From Bacteroidales bacterium (lineage in GTDB: Bacteria > Bacteroidota > Bacteroidia > Bacteroidales > JAOZMU01), in contig JAOZMU010000198.1 in NCBI GenBank assembly GCA_029934165.1, positions 1 through 6,545 of the forward strand: a stretch of 6,545 nucleotides of DNA, in the 5' to 3' direction. The stretch's first letter is position 1. Each line of letters begins with the position of its first letter. Positions 1 to 6,119 of the stretch are shown in pieces. A model generated the notes under the pieces. That model saw only the letters and a list, made by a program, of their open reading frames with translations. It was not told where the DNA came from and did not search any database. Position numbers and translations under genes: made by a program.

Positions 1-92
1 TAGGAATTTTAATGGCTTACTTTATTAAATTCATTTTACTAAGAGTACTTATACTAAGAACATTTTAGTCGTTTTTGTGAAATTGTACGTTT
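1..92. other. Region downstream of the sensor gene
   Basis: This AT-rich stretch follows the sensor's stop codon on the minus strand. I see no coding frame and no clear terminator. Positions 40-53 are the exact reverse complement of 5133-5146 (14 bases, containing AGTACT). Confidence 0.4.
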
Positions 93-3059
93 CTATTTTC
101 GTTTTCTTTTCTGTTTTCGGCGCGAAATAATTGCTATCAATTGGTTGATTTTCTTTTTGTTAGATTTGATTTCTTTTTCATAATCTTTTTGCATATTGTT
201 TAATTCCTCAATATTGAAACGTAACATTTCATCTTGTGCCATGGTTTCTTCCGCTTTTTCGCGTAGTTGCTCTTCTTGTTTTCGGTTTTTGGTAATATCC
301 GATGAAAGAACTAAAATTTTGGCTACCTCGCCTTTCTGTGTTCGTACAGGAGTGTAAGTTTCTGACATCCAGTATTCTATGCCTTTTATCATCAAGCGTG
401 ATGTGCGATGCTTGATTTTTCCTTGTCTAATTTCGTTATTGAAGTTTTCAATATTTCGAATTGAAACTATTTCTGAGTATTTTTTTCCTTTGACATGGTC
501 GATTCGCGCATCTAACAAAGTTAAGTACGCACTATTTAAAGAGATGATAGTTCCATCTGGTGTCAATTCGGCATAGTAAAGTGTTGATTGAATGGCGGTT
601 AGCATACTTTGAACTTCCGAATGATTTTGCTCGGATTCTCGTTGAATTGTGTGCATTATTTCTATATTACTACGCATTTCTTCTTCTTGAGCCTCAAGCG
701 TTTCTGTTTGCGATTTTAGCTCCAATTCTTGTAATTTGCTATTGCTAATATCTGTTGCAACATTTAAAATACGTAATACTTTACCGTTGCTGGTAAGTAT
801 TGGCGAGTATATTTCCGACAACCAATATTCGCTATTTATAACCTTGATATGCGAAATAATGCGAAGCGGAATACCTTCTATTAATTTTTGCCAAAATTCT
901 TTATATTTCAATTTGTCTTGTGCAAGTGTATGAAAATCATAATGATGTCGCCCGATAACCTCGTTTTTATCCAAACCAAAAAGATGAATTGCATCTTCGT
1001 TTGCATTAATTATCATTCCGTCTGTGTTGTACTCGAAAAGTATTGATGTTTCGCTCAAAGCATCAAGTACACTCTGGATTTCGGCTTCTCGTCTGTTGGA
1101 TTCTTCTTGAGTGGCTTGAAGCTCCTCAATATTTTGGCGCATCTCTTCTTCTTGCGCAGACATTTCTTCGGATTGCTCTTGAGATTGTGCCAACAATGCA
1201 ACAGTACGCTGATTTATACGTACCGAAGAAAGCGTAGATGCGATACTCTCGGCTACTTGCTCCACAAATTCGATTTGGTATTTTTCTAAAGGCTTTAAAG
1301 AAGCCAACTCGATAGCTCCTAACACTTTTTCATTAACTTTGAGTGGCACAATTAGCAAAACATTCGGGTTCCTATTTCCTAAACCAGAAGTGATTTTAAT
1401 ATAGTCATTTGGTATTTCTGTCATGTAAATCATTTCGCCTTCTTCAACGCATCTGCCGATAAGCCCCTCGTCCAATTCTATTTCTTTTTTCAATGTTCTT
1501 ACGCGGTCGTAAGCTACACAGGCTGTGAGTCTTATCATTTGTTTTTCCGCCTCTCCATCATCGTCCAAAATGAATAAACCGCCCTGGTTTACCTCCAAAT
1601 AGTCTATCAAAGCATACAAAATATTTTCGGAAAGCGAAGTTAATCCACTCGCATTTTGTCGTAAAATGTCGCTGAATTTGGCAATTCCACTTGTTATCCA
1701 TATTCTTTTATCGTCTTCTTTTTTTCGCAAAACCTCCTCTTTGCGGGTCTTTGTCAAATTATTGCACATATCCAACAGCGAATTTCCGAGAATATCACTT
1801 TCGCCTTGTGGTGTAAAATCAACAGACAAGTTGCCTTTTCCCATTTCTTTTGCAAATTTGGATATTTCTCGTTGATTGATAATCAGATTATTAAGGGAAG
1901 ATGCCATTTGTCCTATCTCATTGCGGGACGTGATTTTCAATTCCTTGGGATGTTTGCCTTGACTAATTGAACTAAGAGCTACTTCAATGAATTTCAGCGT
2001 TTTTGTGAATTTTTTCGATATTATTAAGCTAAATATTACAACAAACAGTAAGACAATAATAGTTATTATCCATAATATACTCACAAATTTTCTGTGTCCT
2101 ACGAATAAATTTTCCGTAGGTGTGGAATTTAATACGCGCCAATTTACTTCGCTATCAGAGTTTTTATTTATTAATGCCTGTGATACTTCGTATGTAGTGT
2201 TATCCAAATCTTTTTCAGTCCATATTTGACTATCGTTAAAATACTGAGCAACTTTTTGTGGCAGCCGCGCACCACCGGAAATATACATAAATTCGCCTTC
2301 TTCCGAAGCAATAAAAAACCAATTATTGGTCGATTCACTGTTTTTTAATTTGTTATATATTGAAGTTGCGTCAACAACAACGACAATCATGCCTCTTCTG
2401 TCGAAGGTTAAAGGGTTAAAGATTGGAAATGCGCACTCGAAATACGCCATAAAATGCTCGGATTGATAATTAAGCTTAATTTTGCTTGTGTACGTATTAT
2501 CACCAGGCGGCAGTTTAGATGTTTCTATGAAAAATTCTTCGCCTCGCACCAATTTATATTCGCCCTTTTTCATTTTATGCACTGCAACTCCATCATTATC
2601 AACCCCTGCTATTACTTCGCCAAACTCGTTGACATACATGATACTACGGAAGATTTGCTTTTTTGATGAGCTGCTGCTTAAAAGAGTATTCAATTGGTTA
2701 ATCCATAAATCTAAGGTGGACTTGCCGATGGTATCCAAACCATGGTTTTCTCTGGCTCGTATAATTCCCTGAATTGGTGGCACTTCGGCAAGAAAATCTA
2801 CTTCGGCATGAGTTTTTATAACCAAATTTTCGAGGTCTGAAGCAATGTCTTTAGTTTCCAGTAACATCTGTTCTTGAGCAGCTTTCAGTAGCGAGCTACG
2901 TGTCGCTCTTGAGCTATAATAACCAATAATGAGAAGAGGAACTGTAACAATGATAATAAGAAGAAGGATTAATTGTGGAGCAATCCTTGTCTTCCAAATC
3001 GAAAATAAATGTAATTTGTGCTTAATTAATTGTTTTATTGAGACTTGACCTTTCTTCAT
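93..3059 (-). CDS. Membrane-anchored Cache/HAMP/GAF/PAS sensor protein without an output domain
   Basis: Counting from the ATG at 3059 the protein has 988 residues. Visible parts in order: membrane segment 27-48; a periplasmic region 49-325 that looks like a double-Cache ligand sensor (strand pattern around RRGMIVVVVDA near 221-231); membrane segment 326-347; a HAMP-like helix pair about 349-393 (RNEIGQMASSLNNL) and a second HAMP-like unit about 395-435; a GAF domain about 458-613 (DEGLIGRCVEEGE, VPLKVNEKVLGAIELAS); a coiled coil; PAS about 663-773; a coiled coil; PAS about 817-925; a third coiled coil; and a lysine/arginine tail 979-988. There is no H-box, HATPase, GGDEF, EAL, PP2C or DNA-binding domain, so calling it a histidine kinase would be wrong. 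I infer that it senses a periplasmic ligand and signals through a partner protein. The frame stays open to a TTG at 3089. I prefer the ATG at 3059 because it is the standard start codon and begins a normal MKKGQ-type cytoplasmic segment; no Shine-Dalgarno site decides it. It is divergent from the TPR gene. Confidence 0.88.
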   Translation of the reverse strand: MKKGQVSIKQLIKHKLHLFSIWKTRIAPQLILLLIIIVTVPLLIIGYYSSRATRSSLLKAAQEQMLLETKDIASDLENLVIKTHAEVDFLAEVPPIQGIIRARENHGLDTIGKSTLDLWINQLNTLLSSSSSKKQIFRSIMYVNEFGEVIAGVDNDGVAVHKMKKGEYKLVRGEEFFIETSKLPPGDNTYTSKIKLNYQSEHFMAYFECAFPIFNPLTFDRRGMIVVVVDATSIYNKLKNSESTNNWFFIASEEGEFMYISGGARLPQKVAQYFNDSQIWTEKDLDNTTYEVSQALINKNSDSEVNWRVLNSTPTENLFVGHRKFVSILWIITIIVLLFVVIFSLIISKKFTKTLKFIEVALSSISQGKHPKELKITSRNEIGQMASSLNNLIINQREISKFAKEMGKGNLSVDFTPQGESDILGNSLLDMCNNLTKTRKEEVLRKKEDDKRIWITSGIAKFSDILRQNASGLTSLSENILYALIDYLEVNQGGLFILDDDGEAEKQMIRLTACVAYDRVRTLKKEIELDEGLIGRCVEEGEMIYMTEIPNDYIKITSGLGNRNPNVLLIVPLKVNEKVLGAIELASLKPLEKYQIEFVEQVAESIASTLSSVRINQRTVALLAQSQEQSEEMSAQEEEMRQNIEELQATQEESNRREAEIQSVLDALSETSILFEYNTDGMIINANEDAIHLFGLDKNEVIGRHHYDFHTLAQDKLKYKEFWQKLIEGIPLRIISHIKVINSEYWLSEIYSPILTSNGKVLRILNVATDISNSKLQELELKSQTETLEAQEEEMRSNIEIMHTIQRESEQNHSEVQSMLTAIQSTLYYAELTPDGTIISLNSAYLTLLDARIDHVKGKKYSEIVSIRNIENFNNEIRQGKIKHRTSRLMIKGIEYWMSETYTPVRTQKGEVAKILVLSSDITKNRKQEEQLREKAEETMAQDEMLRFNIEELNNMQKDYEKEIKSNKKKINQLIAIISRRKQKRKRK
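240..1157 (-). repeat. Two tandem coiled-coil + PAS modules inside the sensor gene
   Basis: The protein shows two consecutive modules of about 155 and 151 residues (635-789 and 790-940). Each opens with AQEEEMR-x-NIE, continues through a glutamate-rich coiled coil ending in E-[IV]-QS-[VM]-L, and enters a PAS fold. Both PAS units end with matching strands: EYWLSEIYSP...ILNVATDIS in the first and EYWMSETYTP...ILVLSSDIT in the second. A third, degenerate opening (AQDEMLRFNIEEL, residue 941 on) follows without a PAS. The units have diverged too far to be obvious at DNA level, so this is an old duplication and not a recent one. Confidence 0.8.
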
Positions 3060-3141
3060 TTGAGTATTTTTATATTTTAATATCAGCAATTTGATAATCT
3101 GCTTTTTTAATTAGCGAAACGCAAATTATCAGACGTAAACC

Positions 3142-3176
3142 AATTCATAATTTATAATTTATAATTCGTAATTTAC
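3142..3176. repeat. Five degenerate heptamer tandem repeats
   Basis: Five successive 7-base units read AATTCAT, AATTTAT, AATTTAT, AATTCGT and AATTTAC, consensus AATTYRY. They lie about 80 bases upstream of the sensor gene's start. Short heptamer arrays of this kind occur between genes in many AT-rich genomes. Their function is unknown, and they can gain or lose units by slippage. Confidence 0.65.
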
Positions 3177-3198
3177 TAATGATATTTGTAACCGAAAC

Positions 3199-3206
3199 CA
3201 AAGATA
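3199..3206 (-). promoter_or_regulatory. Weak candidate -7 box for the sensor gene
   Basis: On the minus strand this reads TATCTTTG, which fits the Bacteroidota -7 consensus TAnnTTTG. It would put the transcript start near 3192 and give a leader of about 130 bases. No TTTG box is found at the expected upstream distance (about 3226-3229), so support is limited to the one box. Confidence 0.3.
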
Positions 3207-3385
3207 ACAAGAAATCTGAAAAAGTCTGAATAACTATTAATAAAAACACTAATTCATTGATTAGCAAAACTTTAAATAAATTAGCGTGAGTTGTGTTTTT
3301 GCCTGATATTCAAATAATTAGCGACTGTAAGAAAAACACTTCCGATTTTTCTGTATAATTATTGTGTTGTTAATAAAAAATCGAC

Positions 3386-3416
3386 TTTGCAAAAATTAAA
3401 AAATAATGTATTTTTG
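3386..3416 (+). promoter_or_regulatory. Bacteroidota-type promoter of the TPR gene
   Basis: A TTTG box at 3386-3389 is followed, after exactly 19 bases, by TATTTTTG at 3409-3416. Both boxes match the -33 (TTTG) and -7 (TAnnTTTG) elements known for the main sigma factor of Bacteroides and Flavobacterium relatives. Transcription should begin near 3421-3424, leaving a leader of about 140 bases before the ATG at 3561. The promoter was judged from sequence only. Confidence 0.75.
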
Positions 3417-3433
3417 TCATTAGTTCTAATTCT

Positions 3434-3454
3434 AAGTGCCTCCCCGCACTTTTT
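3434..3454 (+). promoter_or_regulatory. Terminator-like stem-loop in the 5' leader of the TPR gene
   Basis: A perfect 6-base-pair stem, AAGTGC with GCACTT, encloses the loop CTCCCC and runs into a stretch of five T (3450-3454). It begins only about 12 bases after the expected transcript start. It looks like a small intrinsic terminator but sits too early to be an ordinary one. An attenuator, or a 5' stem that protects the mRNA, are both possible. The C-rich loop stands out in a very AT-rich region. Confidence 0.5.
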
Positions 3455-3560
3455 AATATTGAGACAACGATTTATTATTTGACATTTGACTGAAAAAATC
3501 AGCAACAAACAGCAAATAATGATATAAGTTAATTTAATCTTCGTTCTAAACTAATTAATT

Positions 3561-5042
3561 ATGAAACAATTAACATTAATTCTTGTCTTTGTATTTGCGC
3601 TGTCGAGTGCATTTGCTCAGAAAAGAAAAGTATCTGATGCACAGAAGAAAATTAAATCTGGCGAATTAGTCAAAGCAGAAGAATCGCTCCAACTTGCTTA
3701 TGACCATAAAAAAACAAAAAACTGGGCAAAAACATATCTCGTAAAAGGAAATATGTATCAAGCTATGTATCAATATCATGCAAGAAATCTAGCACCAGGA
3801 ATGTTAGTTATGATGGTTGAGAAAAGTTTGGGTAAACCAAAATCGAAAGAAGCAATCGAAGGTGCAGAAAATTGGGTTTACGATAACATTACTTTGACAA
3901 TGGCAAACGGAGTTTTGCAAAAGTGGAAAGAAACCAAGGCTTATCATGAAAATCCGCTTCCGTTAGCTTGGAAAGCATACCAAAAAGCTAGAGAATTGGA
4001 CGCTGCTGATGGCAACGGATTCAAAAAAGATATTGACAAAGAGGTTATGCGCTTGGTTGCCAATATGCAAAATCAAGGAATTGATTTATACTATCGACCG
4101 GAATACGCAAATGCACTGGTATCTTTTGAGTTGTCGCTAAAAGTCAGCAAAACACTCGAAATGAATAATGCGACAATTGCGTATTATGCTGGGTTGGCTG
4201 CCTCGCGAGCCAAAAATTATGAAAAAGCCATCGAGATGTATGATTTGAGTATTGATACTCATGACACTATGGTTGATAAGGATATTTCGCCTGCCGATGC
4301 AATGCACTGGAAATCTGAGGCTTACAAATCCATGAAAAACTCTAACAAACAGATTGCTGTCATCAAAGACGCATTTGAAAAATTTCCGAATAATCAGCAA
4401 ATAATGATTGACTTGATTAACTATTATATGACTGCACAACAAACAGAGAAAGCACTTGAGTATCTGGATATTGCTATCAAAAAAGACCCAAAAAATGCTG
4501 CAATGGTTTTTGCAAAAGCAAGCCTTTATGATAAAACAGGAGTTTCGTACAACAAAAATGTAGATTCGTTGCTTGATGTTGTTGAGAAAAATAGAAAATT
4601 AGCATTTAAACACCGAAACGACCCAGCAAAGGCAAAACCTTATAAAAATGCAGAAAAAAAAGCCGATAAGGAAGCTAAAGAATTGATTAAAAAATCTGAC
4701 GAAAATCTTAATAAAGCTATCGCAAACTACACCAAGGTTACGGAACTTGACCCAAAACATTTTGATGGACATTATTTTATAGCCCTCATTCATTATAACA
4801 AAGCAATGAACATCAAGCGCGAAGCCGATGGTATTCGTCCTTCTACCGACCCAGATGGCTCTAAGTATAAGAAAAAAACAGCGGAAATGAAAGCTAAACT
4901 AAATGAGGCACTTCCCGAAGCTGAGATTTTGTATGAGCTAAATCCAAAAGATGTTTATGGATTGACATTGTTGAAAAATATTTATTTTAACTTAGGTCAG
5001 CGCAAAAAAGCAAAAGAAATTGCGGCACAGATTAAGCCGTAA
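3561..5042 (+). CDS. Secreted or periplasmic TPR-repeat protein
   Basis: This 493-residue protein begins with a clear signal peptide: a lysine at position 2, a hydrophobic core at 4-14 and a likely cut after AFA at 17-19, leaving Gln20 as the new N-terminus. There is no lipobox cysteine, so it should be a soluble periplasmic or exported protein. The rest is helical with TPR-like pairs: about 24-70, 201-234 (YYAGLAASRAKNYEKAIEMY), 245-276, 278-311 (TEKALEYLDIAIKKDPKN), 378-413 (NLNKAIANYTKVTELDPKH) and 461-491. A lysine-rich segment at about 345-380 interrupts the repeat pattern. TPR proteins hold other proteins together; no enzyme domain is present and the partner is unknown. It has its own promoter and terminator, so it is probably a single-gene unit. 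The start is fixed by the signal peptide, and the leader before it (AACTAATTAATT) lacks a Shine-Dalgarno site, as usual in this phylum. Confidence 0.88.
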   Translation: MKQLTLILVFVFALSSAFAQKRKVSDAQKKIKSGELVKAEESLQLAYDHKKTKNWAKTYLVKGNMYQAMYQYHARNLAPGMLVMMVEKSLGKPKSKEAIEGAENWVYDNITLTMANGVLQKWKETKAYHENPLPLAWKAYQKARELDAADGNGFKKDIDKEVMRLVANMQNQGIDLYYRPEYANALVSFELSLKVSKTLEMNNATIAYYAGLAASRAKNYEKAIEMYDLSIDTHDTMVDKDISPADAMHWKSEAYKSMKNSNKQIAVIKDAFEKFPNNQQIMIDLINYYMTAQQTEKALEYLDIAIKKDPKNAAMVFAKASLYDKTGVSYNKNVDSLLDVVEKNRKLAFKHRNDPAKAKPYKNAEKKADKEAKELIKKSDENLNKAIANYTKVTELDPKHFDGHYFIALIHYNKAMNIKREADGIRPSTDPDGSKYKKKTAEMKAKLNEALPEAEILYELNPKDVYGLTLLKNIYFNLGQRKKAKEIAAQIKP

Positions 5043-5074
5043 AAATTTAGTTTGGTCTAAAGCTAAAAGTTTAT

Positions 5075-5105
5075 AAAAGGTTGTCGTTTGTGGCAACCTT
5101 TTTTT
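5075..5105 (+). terminator. Intrinsic terminator of the TPR gene
   Basis: An 11-base-pair stem pairs 5075-5085 (AAAAGGTTGTC, with one G-T pair) with 5092-5102 around the six-base loop GTTTGT. A run of seven T (5099-5105) ends it. It starts 33 bases after the stop codon. The A-tract on the left side gives it some terminator character on the other strand too, but no gene ends there. Confidence 0.85.
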
Positions 5106-5224
5106 GTTAAACACCAAGCTGGTAGATGGTGTTATAAGTACTCTTACAAAAGTTCTTACGCTTTTTATTAACCTAAGTTGTTAATTCACAGCTTAAACGT
5201 TTCATAAAAAATAGGTCTTAGACC

Positions 5225-5276
5225 TTAGTTGGGCGTGCAAGTCATGATGCGACTTCAAGTCTCACACCCCGACTAA
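5225..5276. repeat. REP-like structured element A
   Basis: A 9-base-pair outer stem pairs TTAGTTGGG (5225-5233) with CCCGACTAA (5268-5276), including one T-G pair. GTG/CAC (5235-5237 with 5263-5265) continues it after a small internal loop. Inside, AAGTC (5239-5243) can pair with GACTT (5251-5255), and GACTTCAAGTC (5251-5261) is itself a palindrome. It ends 18 bases before the nucleotidyltransferase ATG. It shares the CTTCAAG core and GAC/GTC arms with element B at 6058-6096, which suggests a dispersed palindromic repeat. A leader RNA structure of the gene is the alternative. Confidence 0.5.
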
Positions 5277-5294
5277 AATTATAAAAAATAAATT

Positions 5295-6029
5295 ATGAAA
5301 GCAATGATATTTGCTGCGGGACTTGGAACTCGCTTAAAACCAATGACTAACGACAAACCGAAAGCTCTGGTGAAAATTGGCAAAAAAAATATGCTCGAAC
5401 TGCAAATTCAGAAACTTGTTGCAAATGGATTTGATGAAATAATTGTAAACGTGCATCATTTTGCTGATTTAATGACAATTACAATTAGGGAATTAGAGCA
5501 AAAATTCGGAATTAAAATCGCTATTTCTGATGAAAGGAATTTTTTACTCGAAACTGGTGGAGGACTCAAAAACGCGCAACCACTTTTAGATGGCTGTGAA
5601 CCTTTTCTTGTTCATAATGTCGATATTTTTTCTGAAATTGATTTCCGAGAAATGATGCATAAACATCAAAATTCCAATTGTTTAGCAACACTTGCAGTAC
5701 GTAATCGTCTGTCATCGCGCCAATTGTTGTTCGACGAAGAAAACCTGCTTTGCGGTTGGCAAAATATTTCAACTGGAGAACAGAATATTGTTCGCAATTT
5801 GTTAAAATTCACATCAATAGCTTTTTCTGGAGTGCATATTATTTCGCCCAAAATTTTTCCCGATATAAAAGAAACAGGCTCATTTTCCATTATCAAAACT
5901 TATTTGCGTTTAGCGAAAACAAAAAAAATTGGACAATATTCTCACTCCAATGGCTTTTGGATTGATGCAGGAACGCCAAATTCTTTGAAAGAAGCCGAAA
6001 AACTATTGAATAACAGACTTTTAACTTAG
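5295..6029 (+). CDS. Sugar-1-phosphate nucleotidyltransferase, MurU/HddC-like
   Basis: This 244-residue cytoplasmic enzyme has the full signature of the GlmU/RmlA/MurU nucleotidyltransferase fold. AAGLGTRLKPMTNDKPKAL (7-25) forms the nucleotide and phosphate loop, with Arg13 and Lys23 the expected catalytic residues. ETGGGLKNA (86-94) binds the nucleotide. HNVD (107-110) supplies the first metal-binding aspartate, and FWIDAGTPNSL (221-231) supplies the second at Asp224. Such enzymes join a sugar 1-phosphate to a nucleoside triphosphate to make a nucleotide sugar and pyrophosphate. The length and compact C-terminus fit MurU (MurNAc-1-phosphate uridylyltransferase of peptidoglycan recycling) or HddC (heptose-1-phosphate guanylyltransferase). 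Residues alone do not settle the sugar. There is no left-handed beta-helix acetyltransferase domain, so it is not GlmU. No partner kinase of the AmgK type lies next to it. It follows a terminator and converges with the small gene to its right. The start is fixed by the N-terminal MKAMIFAAG strand. Confidence 0.88.
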   Translation: MKAMIFAAGLGTRLKPMTNDKPKALVKIGKKNMLELQIQKLVANGFDEIIVNVHHFADLMTITIRELEQKFGIKIAISDERNFLLETGGGLKNAQPLLDGCEPFLVHNVDIFSEIDFREMMHKHQNSNCLATLAVRNRLSSRQLLFDEENLLCGWQNISTGEQNIVRNLLKFTSIAFSGVHIISPKIFPDIKETGSFSIIKTYLRLAKTKKIGQYSHSNGFWIDAGTPNSLKEAEKLLNNRLLT

Positions 6030-6057
6030 TAAACGGTAACTGGTGGCATGACTACAA

Positions 6058-6096
6058 ATTACTGTCGGTATGGCTTCAAGCTACACCGACAGTAGT
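6058..6096. repeat. REP-like hairpin element B between convergent genes
   Basis: A perfect 9-base-pair stem, ACTGTCGGT (6061-6069) with ACCGACAGT (6085-6093), extends outward by three more pairs (one of them T-G). After one mismatch it continues inward through TGGCT/AGCTA (one G-T pair) to the loop TCA. Only one mismatch interrupts the 39 bases. It sits between the ends of two genes that face each other, so it could serve as a terminator for both, but neither side has a convincing T-run. Its CTTCAAG core matches element A at 5225-5276. Confidence 0.6.
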
Positions 6097-6119
6097 GTCA
6101 AAAACCCATTAAAAATCGT

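Larger units (their letters stand above)
3060..3560. other. Divergent intergenic region between sensor and TPR genes
   Basis: This 501-base AT-rich stretch separates two genes that face away from each other. I see no coding frame in it. It holds heptamer tandem repeats (3142-3176), a weak minus-strand promoter candidate (3199-3206), three same-strand copies of AATTAGCG (3109, 3279 and 3316), a good plus-strand promoter (3386-3416) and a leader hairpin (3434-3454). Both genes are probably controlled from here. The remaining sequence shows nothing I can interpret. Confidence 0.7.
5043..5294. other. Hairpin-rich gap between TPR and nucleotidyltransferase genes
   Basis: This gap carries five inverted repeats in about 200 bases: the terminator (5075-5102), AACACCA/TGGTGTT (5110-5116 with 5127-5133), ATTAAC/GTTAAT (about 5167-5185), the near-palindrome AGGTCT-T-AGACCT (about 5213-5225) and the long element at 5225-5276. 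No coding frame and no TAnnTTTG promoter box was found, so how the next gene is transcribed is unclear. Confidence 0.5.

Noticed and set aside
93..1900. Histidine kinase or chemotaxis receptor call for the sensor
   Set aside because: No H-box, N/G boxes or MCP hairpin core could be found after the PAS domains.
379..2772. Several plus-strand open frames of 60-96 codons opposite the sensor gene
   Set aside because: They lie entirely antisense to a well-supported gene, show no family features and have no promoter or ribosome site.
93..3089. Start of the sensor at TTG 3089
   Set aside because: The ten extra residues add no recognisable element, and a normal ATG follows 30 bases later, so the ATG at 3059 is the simpler choice.
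3478..3491. TTTGACA/TTTGACT doublet in the TPR leader as a second promoter
   Set aside because: No TAnnTTTG box follows at the right spacing.
3510..4408. 14-base direct repeat CAGCAAATAATGAT (3510-3523 and 4395-4408)
   Set aside because: One copy is in the leader and one inside the TPR coding frame, with no flanking similarity, so it is most likely chance in AT-rich sequence.
4137..4793. Minus-strand open frames opposite the TPR gene
   Set aside because: Low-complexity, phenylalanine-rich translations that are antisense shadows of a clear coding frame.
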